Positions 1 through 7,958 of a stretch of 25,515 nucleotides of DNA are shown piece by piece (position 1 is the stretch's first letter; every line of letters begins with the position of its first letter). The notes under the pieces are model-generated. The model had not been told where the DNA came from and did no database searches. It was given only the letters and a program-made list of their open reading frames with translations. The stretch is from positions 1-25,515 of the forward strand of contig CALCNO010000220.1 in the NCBI GenBank assembly GCA_937897615.1, in the 5' to 3' direction. Made by a program: the position numbers and the translations under genes. Source of the stretch: an uncultured Anaerolineaceae bacterium. GTDB lineage: Bacteria; Chloroflexota; Anaerolineae; Anaerolineales; Anaerolineaceae.

Positions 1-47
1 AAGGCAATGTTGGGGTGGGCAACGGCAACAGCAGAATTGACGCTCAT
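1..47 (-). CDS. Diphosphomevalonate decarboxylase-like protein, N-terminus only (partial)
   Basis: Only the first 15 codons are inside the window, reading MSVNSAVAVAHPNIA. The pattern A-x-A-H-P-N-I-A close to the N-terminus is the start expected of mevalonate diphosphate decarboxylases, GHMP-fold enzymes that normally continue with an LIKYWG-type segment. In the family this ATP-dependent step gives isopentenyl diphosphate in the mevalonate pathway. The ATG at 47 is preceded by a GAGG ribosome-binding site about five bases upstream and lies 12 bases after the alanine racemase stop, so it is probably the next gene of the same transcript. The assignment rests on a very short segment; another GHMP kinase relative, or a phosphomevalonate decarboxylase, is possible. 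Confidence 0.55.
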   Translation of the reverse strand, partial: MSVNSAVAVAHPNIA

Positions 48-59
48 CTCAACCTCATT

Positions 60-1181
60 TTACTTAGTATAAACTCTTTCTACGCGCTGGTTGATCTGGC
101 AGGTGATCTCGTAGGTGATGGTGTGCAGCTTTTCTGCCCATTCCTCGCAGGGGATTTCCTGTGTGCCACTGCGCCCGATAAGAGTGACTTCATCGCCCAC
201 TTTTATCGTTGTTTGCGGGCCCAGGTTGACCATGCTTTGATCCATACAGACCCGGCCAACGATGGGGTATGAGTTTCCGTTGATCAGAACACGGCCGCTG
301 TTGGAAAACAATCGGTTGAAGCCATCCGCGTAGCCCACGGGGATGGTGGCAATCCAGGTGTCTTCAGGAGCCAACCAGGTGCGGCCGTAACCGATGCTGG
401 TTCCTTTGAGAACCTTTTTGAGGAAAGACACTCTGGTGAGGAAGCTCAATCCCGGTTTGAGGGGAACAGTATGCGGCGTCTCCTGGTCGGGATAATGCCC
501 GTAGATCATAATGCCTGGCCGCACCATATCCATCCAGGCCTCCGGGTGGCCCAACACTGCGCCGGAGTTGGCGCAATGTGTGATCTCCACTTTACGGCCA
601 ATACGGTTGTTAATGCCCTGCACGCAAGTCTGGAAGCGCTGCACTTGCGCCTGTGTGTAGCTTTTATCTGCCACATCGCTGACAGGCAGGTGGGTAAAAA
701 CTCCTTCCAGATAAAGCGCCGGGCAACGCTGCTCAATAAAAGCAGCCAAATCTGCAGCCTCTTCGGGTGACACCCCCACACGCCCCATGCCTGAATCGAC
801 CTTCAGATGGACAGGATGGCGTTTTCCCAGCGCTACGCTTGCCCGTTGTGTTTGTTCTGCAGCTTCCCGGTCGCAGATCGGCAAGGTGATCTGATGCCGG
901 ATTGCGCTTTCCAACTCCTCTTCAAATGTGGGGCCAAATTTGAGGATGGGCAGGTGGATCCCTGCTTCGCGCAACTGCATGCCTTCCGGTACGGTGGCGA
1001 TGCCCAGAAAGTCCACGCCAATTGTCTCTGCCATGCGCGAGACCTCGACTGCACCATGCCCGTAGGCATTGGCTTTAACGGCGATCAGAATCTTTCGCGC
1101 CGGGCCAATATGCTGGCGAATGGACTCAATGTTGGCATGGATGTTGTCGAGGTGAATTTGAGCGTGGGTCTGGTAAAGCAT
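60..1181 (-). CDS. alr: Alanine racemase
   Basis: This is a PLP-dependent, fold type III alanine racemase of 373 residues, a normal family length, interconverting L- and D-alanine in the cytoplasm. The PLP lysine is K36 in AVKANAYGHG, the second catalytic base is Y265 in SIGYGRTW, and the late motif VGRVCMDQ is present. The ATG at 1181 has an AGGA Shine-Dalgarno about eight bases upstream. The gene starts 13 bases after ornithine racemase, at the end of the ornithine oxidation operon. Thiolytic cleavage in that pathway is reported to release D-alanine, so the placement suggests this copy recycles D-alanine to L-alanine as well as, or instead of, serving peptidoglycan synthesis. The family call is firm; the pathway role is inferred from context. 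Confidence 0.95.
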   Translation of the reverse strand: MLYQTHAQIHLDNIHANIESIRQHIGPARKILIAVKANAYGHGAVEVSRMAETIGVDFLGIATVPEGMQLREAGIHLPILKFGPTFEEELESAIRHQITLPICDREAAEQTQRASVALGKRHPVHLKVDSGMGRVGVSPEEAADLAAFIEQRCPALYLEGVFTHLPVSDVADKSYTQAQVQRFQTCVQGINNRIGRKVEITHCANSGAVLGHPEAWMDMVRPGIMIYGHYPDQETPHTVPLKPGLSFLTRVSFLKKVLKGTSIGYGRTWLAPEDTWIATIPVGYADGFNRLFSNSGRVLINGNSYPIVGRVCMDQSMVNLGPQTTIKVGDEVTLIGRSGTQEIPCEEWAEKLHTITYEITCQINQRVERVYTK

Positions 1182-1194
1182 GGGTGAATTCCTG

Positions 1195-2274
1195 TTATCC
1201 TTCCATCACAACTTTGACTACATACGGCGAGGTGGACGCTGCCAGCAGGGCGGCGTAACCGGGCCAAAATGCCAGTTCGCTGCCCACCTTGATCTCGTGA
1301 TGCGCGTCTTCCACGTCCACGATCAGATGGTCGCTGCTGCCCCCCAAAATGCTCAACCGCGAATCTTCAGGTTCAAGGTTATCGATGGACACGTCCTGCC
1401 TGCCCAGATTACAGATGGCGCGGTAACGCCAGCCGCGATCTTCGAATTGGGGCGTGCCGCCAAAAGCATCCTGCCCGCGCTCCCCAATGGGAACCGAGGG
1501 TTTGCGTTCCAGTTCGATCACCTGTGCGACGATGCGGTAGGTGTCCTGGCGCGTTCCCAGCCAGGGGGAGCGATCCAGTACGTTGCGCCCCAATTGGATG
1601 GCTTCTCCGATGCGCAGGTGATTGATGCCTTGCGGCATCCCATCTCCTGCCAGCAGGGGAAGGTTGGCGCTGTTGCCCCCGCTTAGGAGTTCCAACGTCA
1701 GCCCGGCATGTTTGCGGACGGTATCGCGCAATTCCACCAGCGTTTGCATTTTCTCCGTGGTAGGGATCACGCCGCCGTAGCAGGCCAAGTTGCATCCCAG
1801 ACCGGACAATTCAACCGCCGGAAACTTGGCAATTTCAGCCGTAATGGATTCCACGCGTTCTGGCCAAACCCCTTCCCGCAGGTCACCCAGGTCAACCATC
1901 AGGATCACCTTGTGGATAGTTTTTGCGCGCGCGGCCTCTGCGGAGAGCAGTTTGATGGTTTCCAGCGAAGAGTTGAGGGAGTAATCGGCCAGTTGGATGA
2001 CCTCTGGAATGCGGTCCTGGGCCGGCAGGCGCAGCAGCATGCGCGGGAGCGGAATGCCCATGCCCTTGATCGCTTTCAGATTCTCCAGGCGCGAGTCTGC
2101 CAGCATCTCTACGCCTGACTCAGCCAGGGCGTTCACCACGGCCGGGTGAGCGCAGGCTACTTTGGTCACCGCGGCCACACTGATCTTGTGACGGTGGCAA
2201 AGTCCGGCGATGGATCGGGCATTTTCGCTGATCCTGGCCGGGTAGATTTCAAGGCGCGGGGTGGGCAAATTCAT
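1195..2274 (-). CDS. orr: Ornithine racemase
   Basis: A 359-residue PLP protein of the alanine/ornithine racemase family (alanine racemase N-terminal barrel domain). K38 in the segment VAAVTKVACAHP is the expected Schiff-base lysine. In the Clostridium sticklandii pathway Orr converts L-ornithine to D-ornithine, the substrate of the aminomutase OraSE. The context here supports the same role: it lies in one transcript with oraS, oraE, ord, ortA and ortB. The ATG at 2274 overlaps the preceding TGA by four bases and has a strong AGGAG site five bases upstream, which points to translational coupling. It differs clearly in sequence from the adjacent alanine racemase, so the pair is not a recent tandem duplication. 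A related racemase specificity cannot be excluded from sequence alone. Confidence 0.9.
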   Translation of the reverse strand: MNLPTPRLEIYPARISENARSIAGLCHRHKISVAAVTKVACAHPAVVNALAESGVEMLADSRLENLKAIKGMGIPLPRMLLRLPAQDRIPEVIQLADYSLNSSLETIKLLSAEAARAKTIHKVILMVDLGDLREGVWPERVESITAEIAKFPAVELSGLGCNLACYGGVIPTTEKMQTLVELRDTVRKHAGLTLELLSGGNSANLPLLAGDGMPQGINHLRIGEAIQLGRNVLDRSPWLGTRQDTYRIVAQVIELERKPSVPIGERGQDAFGGTPQFEDRGWRYRAICNLGRQDVSIDNLEPEDSRLSILGGSSDHLIVDVEDAHHEIKVGSELAFWPGYAALLAASTSPYVVKVVMEG

Positions 2275-3608
2275 CTGGTCTCCTCTTCAACCCATGCGGA
2301 AAAGGTGTTCTTCACTTCTTGCGGGTAGTCCTGGGCAAGGGTGCCCAGCGCCGAAAAACGGTAATTGCGGTCGATCAGAATAGTTGCCTGTGGGGATGGG
2401 AGTAAATACTTGCCGGGGCCGCTGCAAATGCCCTGCAGGATTTCGCGGCCACCCTCAATTCTGGTCAAAGCGCCGCCGGTGCCGACAACCCACTTTACTG
2501 CCGAAAGGTCTTTGCCGCGCACAGTTTGTTTTTTGCCGGTGGGTGTGTAGCTTTCCATCACCACAGCAGCGTGGCGCCGCACTGCGGTATCAACCGCCAC
2601 TTTGCACAGGCGCTGAGTCAATTCTTTTTCCTGCTGCGTGCCCGGAACCGCTTTGATGTTTTTCACTTCTTCGATGGATGTTGCCTGTGTATTCAACTCC
2701 GCAATATTCTGTGCGTTGATGTAAACGCCCAGGTCGCCTTCCACGGTGCGCTTGGCGTACGGCTCAGGCTCGATCTGCCTGGAGGTCCACTCCGGGCTTC
2801 CATTGGTGACGCTGTGTACATCGGTTGTTGCGCCGCCAACATCGAACACCAGGCAGTCGCCACAGGCTTCTGCAAAAAGTTCAGCTCCCAGCAGTACCGC
2901 GCCGGGTGTGGGGATGATCTCTCTGGAGGTCATCTGCGAAAGATATTCCATCCCCGGGGCGTGAATGATGTGTTTGTTAAACACTTCGTGGATCACCTTG
3001 CGCAGCGGGACGGTGTTAAGCACGTCCACTTCAGGGAAGACGTTATCGGCCAGCAGGAATTCGATCCCGTGTTGCAAAAAGACTTCCTGCACTTGGGTAC
3101 GCAGCGCCGTGTTGCCGGCATACACCACCGGGGCATTGATGCCCAGTGCAGCCAGTGCCTGTGCGTTGCGCAGCACAGTCTCTTTTTCGCCAAAATCCAC
3201 CCCACCGGAGAGGAGGATGATGTTGGGATTGACCTTTTGGATTTCTGCCAGCGCGTATTCATCCAGCAGCCCGGCGGTGACCATTTTAACAATGGCGCCT
3301 GCCCCCAGCGCTGCTTCGCGTGCGGCACGGGCGGTCATGTTATAGGTGAGTCCATGCACCGTCATGCGCAGCCCGCCAGCGGCAGAACTGTTGACATAAA
3401 CCTTCATGCTCTTTCCAAGGGGGATGCCTTGCTTTTGCAGGTCAGCCAGAGCTTCTTCATACCCCAGGCGCACATTCCCTGCTGTGATGCTGGTGAGCGC
3501 AAAACCCTGGGCAAGCGGAAGGAACACTCCCACTTGCCCCAGGGCAAAACCGTTGAGTTTGGTGATGGTCGAGCCGATCTCGACGGTGAGAAACTCGATC
3601 TCGCGCAA
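2271..3608 (-). CDS. GlmL/MutL-type ATPase, putative aminomutase reactivase
   Basis: A 445-residue ASKHA-fold (actin/Hsp70-like) protein of the GlmL/MutL family, whose members accompany B12-dependent carbon-skeleton and amino mutases. The N-terminal phosphate loop VEIGSTITK (residues 9-17) and the second phosphate motif FDVGGATTDVHS (255-266) are both visible. In other ornithine clusters the equivalent gene is an unnamed open frame next to oraE. The expected role, ATP-driven release of damaged cobalamin or maturation of OraSE, is inferred from family and position. The start is a TTG at 3608 with GGAG five bases upstream, 14 bases after the oraE stop; no better ATG fits the conserved N-terminus. 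It is not the DNA-repair MutL, which is an unrelated protein of the same name. Confidence 0.88.
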   Translation of the reverse strand: MREIEFLTVEIGSTITKLNGFALGQVGVFLPLAQGFALTSITAGNVRLGYEEALADLQKQGIPLGKSMKVYVNSSAAGGLRMTVHGLTYNMTARAAREAALGAGAIVKMVTAGLLDEYALAEIQKVNPNIILLSGGVDFGEKETVLRNAQALAALGINAPVVYAGNTALRTQVQEVFLQHGIEFLLADNVFPEVDVLNTVPLRKVIHEVFNKHIIHAPGMEYLSQMTSREIIPTPGAVLLGAELFAEACGDCLVFDVGGATTDVHSVTNGSPEWTSRQIEPEPYAKRTVEGDLGVYINAQNIAELNTQATSIEEVKNIKAVPGTQQEKELTQRLCKVAVDTAVRRHAAVVMESYTPTGKKQTVRGKDLSAVKWVVGTGGALTRIEGGREILQGICSGPGKYLLPSPQATILIDRNYRFSALGTLAQDYPQEVKNTFSAWVEEETR

Positions 3609-3622
3609 GGCTGCTCCGGCGA

Positions 3623-5833
3623 CTAAAGCATTCCGCGGGCTTTTAGCCCCTTGACCAGCGCGTTGACCACGTGAATGCCTTTAGTGCCGCGGCCAAAGGT
3701 GGCATCGAGGCCGGTCTCTGCGGCCATTTCGCGGTTCACCTGTGTGCCACCGGCAATGAGCACAAGGCGGTCACGCACGCCGCGCTCGGTGCATAGATCC
3801 GCCAGCCTTTTCATCTGGATGCGGTGGGTGTCGTTGTGGCTGATGATGGTGGAGATGAGAATGGCCTGTGAGCCGGTCTCGATGGCGGCATCGATGAGCT
3901 TGCTCACCGGCACCGAGGTTCCCAGGTAGTAGTACTTTACGCCGTACTTTTCGATGCCACCGTGTTTGATGTCGAGGATTTCGCGCAAGCCAACACTGTG
4001 CTCATCTTCCCCAACTGTAGCAGCTACCACTTTCAGGCCGATCTTTTTCACGGCAGCGCGCAGTTCTTCTTCGGGCAGGATCTCTTCCTTTTCGGCAACC
4101 TTCAACGAGGAGAGTTCGATATCAAAAGTTACTTTGCCTTTCACTTCCACAAAACAGCCTTCTGCCGGCTGCATCACTTCGATGTTGACCACCTGCGGGT
4201 CTTCCAGACCGAGTTTTTTGGCCATCTCAACCCCATAAGCGGCAGCAAAATCCTCCGGCAGGGGCACAAAGAACTGTGTCAGGATCGTGCCATCGCCAGC
4301 CCATTCAGCTTCCGGTTTGACCTTGCCACCCTTGCGATAGGGGAAGGTGGCCTCAAGGCGTTTGTTGCAGCTGTCTTCCGGGTCGAGCTCATCGATGTAA
4401 ACGATCTTCTCTGGCTTGCACAGGGTACAGCCGTCAATCAGGTCGCAGGTGTGGGTGGTACCGGCGGGCAGATGGTTCTCACCGAAATGGTCGCACACCG
4501 GCGCATAATAATCAGCATCGCGCTGAACAATGGAACCTGCGCCAACGCCACCCTTGCCATCACGGGCAATGCCATCACCGCTGCGCTCCGGGTACTTGGC
4601 AGAATCCACAAAGAAGCCTTTTTCCACGGCGGCAAAGTACCCGCCGGTGGCAATCACTTCTTCCAGGAAGGCAATGGCGCGGATTTTCAGGTCGCGCACC
4701 ATCTCTCCCAGCGGGCCCTGATGATTGATGCTTAACAGTTCCTTGATGCCATCCAGCGCCGCCCAGGTTTGCTTGACCGTTTGCACACCGCGGATGTTGT
4801 TGTAATGCCAGGGGACGTTGCGCCCCTCATCCGGGGTGATGGTGCTCTGAATATCTGCACTGGTGAGCATGGAGATGAGGGTGTCGATGGTGTGGGTGCG
4901 GATGGCCTCTTCGATATCTGCCTCGATGTAGCGGGTGTTCTGCTGCGCGCGCATCTTGAAATCGGAGAAGAAATCGCGCAGTGCCACGGCGTAGGGCAGG
5001 TCGTACCAGAGCTTGGGGGCGGGCGGTGCATCCGGCGGTACGGTGGAAAGACCGATGAGGTCTTTATCCATCCCCACCGCTGCTGAGAAGGCACAGTTGA
5101 TGCCGTGCTGCACCATCAATTCCGGCATCACCAGCCAGCCGGCTTTGGCGGTGGCATTGGCATTGTGCGCGCCGTCAATCTGGAAGATGCGTGCACCGGT
5201 CATCACTTTTTTGGCTTCGGCGGCATCCACAAAGGAACGGTACATATTCACATTGCGATAAAGCACGTTGTATTGCGGGTCCTGATGGGCGCCATTGATG
5301 CCTTCTTCAGCAAAGAGCACTGCCACTTCAGGGCCTGCCACGCCAGAGACGTAGCTGTGAAAATTGATCGGTCGGCCAACCTCGTCCTCGATCATATCGC
5401 AGGCTTTGCGGCTGGCACGGATCTGTTTGCGCGTGATGGGAACGCCGCCCACGCCTTCCGGTGTGCCTTCCAGCAGGCCGTCAATGTGGCTCTGCCCGGT
5501 GGTGCGGATGACCATGATGTGATCGGCGCCGTTCCAGGCGGCCATGCGCATGCGGCGGATGTCGTCCTCAAAACGCCCGGAGGCGATCTCGGTGGTCACC
5601 ACGCAGCTGGGCTGCGGGTCAATATGCTCAAAGTATTTGGAAGCCGGCAAGCCGATGCCGTTCTTTAGCGGCTCGGACATATTGCGGTAATGGAAGGGGC
5701 CCATATCCACACCGTCTTTTGGAACATTACGCCAGGTCCAGCCCTTTCGGCGTGGATGGTAGTGTTCCAGATCTTGCAGGATGGCTTCGATATCCAGTTT
5801 TTGGTTGGGTTCCAGCGCAGGCTGCTTGCTCAT
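3623..5833 (-). CDS. oraE: D-ornithine 4,5-aminomutase, large subunit (B12 and PLP binding)
   Basis: The 736-residue catalytic subunit of the adenosylcobalamin- and PLP-dependent mutase that moves the terminal amino group of D-ornithine to C4, giving (2R,4S)-2,4-diaminopentanoate. The cobalamin motif DxHxxG is seen as DEHSVG at 610-615, making H612 the likely lower cobalt ligand. Exactly 11 residues later K623, in LDIKHGG, is the likely PLP lysine; this equals the H618/K629 spacing described for the C. sticklandii enzyme. An N-terminal TIM-barrel region (about 80-400) and the C-terminal Rossmann-like B12 domain (about 600-736) fit the family. The ATG at 5833 overlaps the oraS stop by four bases and has AGGAG seven bases upstream. 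All expected catalytic features that I can see are intact. Confidence 0.96.
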   Translation of the reverse strand: MSKQPALEPNQKLDIEAILQDLEHYHPRRKGWTWRNVPKDGVDMGPFHYRNMSEPLKNGIGLPASKYFEHIDPQPSCVVTTEIASGRFEDDIRRMRMAAWNGADHIMVIRTTGQSHIDGLLEGTPEGVGGVPITRKQIRASRKACDMIEDEVGRPINFHSYVSGVAGPEVAVLFAEEGINGAHQDPQYNVLYRNVNMYRSFVDAAEAKKVMTGARIFQIDGAHNANATAKAGWLVMPELMVQHGINCAFSAAVGMDKDLIGLSTVPPDAPPAPKLWYDLPYAVALRDFFSDFKMRAQQNTRYIEADIEEAIRTHTIDTLISMLTSADIQSTITPDEGRNVPWHYNNIRGVQTVKQTWAALDGIKELLSINHQGPLGEMVRDLKIRAIAFLEEVIATGGYFAAVEKGFFVDSAKYPERSGDGIARDGKGGVGAGSIVQRDADYYAPVCDHFGENHLPAGTTHTCDLIDGCTLCKPEKIVYIDELDPEDSCNKRLEATFPYRKGGKVKPEAEWAGDGTILTQFFVPLPEDFAAAYGVEMAKKLGLEDPQVVNIEVMQPAEGCFVEVKGKVTFDIELSSLKVAEKEEILPEEELRAAVKKIGLKVVAATVGEDEHSVGLREILDIKHGGIEKYGVKYYYLGTSVPVSKLIDAAIETGSQAILISTIISHNDTHRIQMKRLADLCTERGVRDRLVLIAGGTQVNREMAAETGLDATFGRGTKGIHVVNALVKGLKARGML

Positions 5834-6201
5834 TGGCGGTCTCCTGCGGTTTCAAACAAGCCATTTAAGACTTCTTTATCTTGCACAATGGCAGTTGCCG
5901 CGGCGCGAACATCGCAGTGCCTTTTCTGCGCCACTTCCAGTACCACGTGCCCGGCGCCCTTGCCAAGCAGCCCGGCTTCGAGGATGTGATCCACGGCAGC
6001 ATGGGCAGTAAGGCTGTCGATTCCCATGCGCAGCAGCACAGAGCGTTCAATGGAGGGGGAGGTGTGGGTGCGCGCCAGGTCAACGATTGGTTCAACCACC
6101 TGGTTACACAATTGCCAAAAACGCTCTTTCAACTCCTCATCACTCAATTTGCTAAGTTCTTCTCTGCGTTTCTCAAAACTGGTGATTCTTTCCTGGGTCA
6201 T
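5830..6201 (-). CDS. oraS: D-ornithine 4,5-aminomutase, small subunit
   Basis: A 123-residue protein directly upstream of and overlapping oraE. Its length and helical character, with charged N-terminal heptad-like stretches followed by a compact domain, match OraS, which forms a heterotetramer with OraE. The small subunit carries no cofactor motif, as expected. The ATG at 6201 has a strong AGGAG site a few bases upstream. The TGA at 5830-5832 overlaps the oraE ATG as ATGA, which would help keep the two subunits equimolar. The assignment combines recognisable sequence (GIDSLTAHAAVDHILEAGLL, a core segment) with unambiguous gene context. Confidence 0.93.
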   Translation of the reverse strand: MTQERITSFEKRREELSKLSDEELKERFWQLCNQVVEPIVDLARTHTSPSIERSVLLRMGIDSLTAHAAVDHILEAGLLGKGAGHVVLEVAQKRHCDVRAAATAIVQDKEVLNGLFETAGDRQ

Positions 6202-6216
6202 AGGCTCCTCTGAGGA

Positions 6217-7623
6217 TTAGTTGGGAAAATGAAGTCGTACCCATTCAGTGCTTTCTTTGACGTCCTGGGCCAAAAAAGTGATATCGGAATCTGTCCAATT
6301 GGTTACAGGGTAACGGCTGGCAGCGTTGGCAAGGTAGGAGCGGCGCAGATGCTCCAGGTCCTGTACCTTGCTATGCACCTGCGCAAGGTGCTGCGGGATG
6401 ACGATGGCTTTTCCGGGAACGTTCTCCCGCGGGTCGCCGCGACGCACTTCAATGCCGTTTTCGCGGGCAAAGGAGAGTTGGCTGTTATGATGCTTGCCCG
6501 CGCCGGTGTATTCTGTTTCCTGTACCACAATGATCTGGTCTTCGTCCATCTCGCGAGCAATCGAGACGGCCGCTGTCAGGCTGGTGTTTCCCGCCGGGCC
6601 GCGTTCAATGCCTTCGATCTTGGTGAGCAGTTCTGTAATGTAAAAGACTTCTCCCTGTGTTACCAGGTGGTACTCATCCATATAGCGCAAGGCTCTGGCG
6701 GCGTTGCGCGGTACATCCACGCGGTCTGGCCAGGTGGCAAACGGGATGCCAAAACCGGTGTGCCCGGTGGTGAAGGATTTGCGATTGAAGTCGCGGTCGG
6801 AGGCCATGTGCAGCCCTGCCAGGTCAACCGAGCTGGCGATCACGCGGGTTTGCGTAGCTCCGGCGGCCAGCAGGCCGCGCGCGGTGCCGGTGAGGTTGCC
6901 GCCGCCGGCATGCGTGACGATGACCGCATCGGCGTCTCTGCCCAGAAGCTGGCGGCATTGTTGGGCGATCTCATAACCCAGGCTTTCAACACCGCGAATG
7001 CCAAAGGGCGTATACAGGCTGGCATTGAAAAATCCGGTTTCTTCCAGCGTGCGCAGCAGCATGTAAAAGAGTTCTGGCCCGACGGTGAGCTTGATCACCT
7101 CAGCGCCATAGGCTTCACAGGCGCGCGCCTTTTCGATGATCTCCGGCTGGCCAACACCGCGGCTGTCGTACAGCTCTTGCACGATGATGCACTTTAGTCC
7201 GCGCTGCGCTGCCTGCGAGGCCACCGCTGCGCCATAATTGCCGCTGGTGGCAGCGATCATGCCTTTATAGCCTTTTTTCATGGCATCGTAGGCGCTGATG
7301 GAGGCACGCCGTGCCTTGAAGCTCCCCGAGGCGTTGGCGGCTTCATCTTTTACAAAGATATGGGCGCCTTTGCCTTTTGCAGCAGTACGCCGTACTGCCG
7401 CAGTGAGGTTCCTCAATTCATACAGCGGGGTATTGCCTACTTTGGTTTCCTGCTGGATGCGGATGATGTCTTCCATGGTGTAACCCGTGGCTGTCATCAT
7501 GCGCTCATAATCAAAAGCAATCGGGCTTTGCACGAATTCATCGTAGTCCAATTGCATGGAGGATTTCATGATCTCGTTTTTGCGTGCCATCACGGCATCG
7601 TACGAAACATCGCGAGGGGTCAT
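6217..7623 (-). CDS. ortB: 2-amino-4-oxopentanoate thiolase, beta subunit
   Basis: A 468-residue PLP enzyme of fold type II (threonine synthase/cysteine synthase-like). The PLP lysine is K103 in SGSFKAR (99-105), and a glycine-rich phosphate loop is seen as THAGGGNLTG. With OrtA it cleaves 2-amino-4-oxopentanoate with CoA to acetyl-CoA and D-alanine, the energy-yielding end of ornithine oxidation. I chose the ATG at 7623 rather than the in-frame TTG at 7635. The GGGAGG site lies between those two codons and so can serve only the ATG, and this ATG overlaps the ortA TGA as ATGA. A threonine synthase-like role is unlikely given the surrounding pathway genes. Confidence 0.94.
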   Translation of the reverse strand: MTPRDVSYDAVMARKNEIMKSSMQLDYDEFVQSPIAFDYERMMTATGYTMEDIIRIQQETKVGNTPLYELRNLTAAVRRTAAKGKGAHIFVKDEAANASGSFKARRASISAYDAMKKGYKGMIAATSGNYGAAVASQAAQRGLKCIIVQELYDSRGVGQPEIIEKARACEAYGAEVIKLTVGPELFYMLLRTLEETGFFNASLYTPFGIRGVESLGYEIAQQCRQLLGRDADAVIVTHAGGGNLTGTARGLLAAGATQTRVIASSVDLAGLHMASDRDFNRKSFTTGHTGFGIPFATWPDRVDVPRNAARALRYMDEYHLVTQGEVFYITELLTKIEGIERGPAGNTSLTAAVSIAREMDEDQIIVVQETEYTGAGKHHNSQLSFARENGIEVRRGDPRENVPGKAIVIPQHLAQVHSKVQDLEHLRRSYLANAASRYPVTNWTDSDITFLAQDVKESTEWVRLHFPN

Positions 7624-7907
7624 TTTTCCTCCCAATCGGTACCAATTGTGAGGAGTTCGGCAATAGTTTGCCCAAAGCTGTGGGTGTAGCTGGGGTTTAT
7701 GGTGCGCAAGCGCCCGGACAACTCGCGCCCGATGATCGTTTTGACCTTTACCTCCTGGCCGGGTTCGCCACCCTCGCTCAAAAAGCCGGAAACGCGCAAA
7801 ACGTAAGGCACTTTGCGTGTTTCTTCCGGCAGCGATTGCGCGCGTTGCTCAGGCTGGAGTACGACCTGCTCGATTTCGACCCATGTACCTTTTGGAACGA
7901 TTGCCAT
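7620..7907 (-). CDS. ortA: 2-amino-4-oxopentanoate thiolase, alpha subunit
   Basis: A 95-residue partner of OrtB. The sequence is beta-rich, begins with the GTWVEIEQVVLQPEQRA segment typical of OrtA, and ends in a charged tail. The small subunit carries no PLP lysine motif; it is needed for the thiolase complex. The ATG at 7907 has only a weak site (GGTGA close upstream). The gene sits 51 bases after ord and its stop overlaps the ortB start by four bases. Its length matches the roughly 100 residues usual for the family, and position in the operon makes alternatives unlikely. Confidence 0.9.
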   Translation of the reverse strand: MAIVPKGTWVEIEQVVLQPEQRAQSLPEETRKVPYVLRVSGFLSEGGEPGQEVKVKTIIGRELSGRLRTINPSYTHSFGQTIAELLTIGTDWEEK

Positions 7908-7958
7908 AAGATCACCATCCGCTAAAAGGAGTTATTTAGAAACCGATCAAGTGCCTGT

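Noticed and set aside
1195..2274. orr as a tandem duplicate of alr
   Set aside because: The two share only the fold and PLP-lysine context; motifs and lengths differ, so ancient paralogy is the most that can be said.
2271..3608. DNA mismatch repair MutL
   Set aside because: The sequence has ASKHA phosphate motifs and no GHKL ATPase motifs; it is the unrelated glutamate-mutase-associated MutL/GlmL family.
2526..3626. Long open frame on the plus strand opposite the GlmL-type gene
   Set aside because: It is antisense to a well-supported gene, has a His/Cys/Gly-rich composition typical of reverse-strand reading, and shows no recognisable motif.
3962..4735. 257-codon open frame on the plus strand opposite oraE
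   Set aside because: It lies wholly inside oraE in antisense and has no family features.
6229..7197. 322-codon open frame on the plus strand opposite ortB
   Set aside because: It mirrors the codon pattern of ortB, lacks conserved motifs and would run against the operon.
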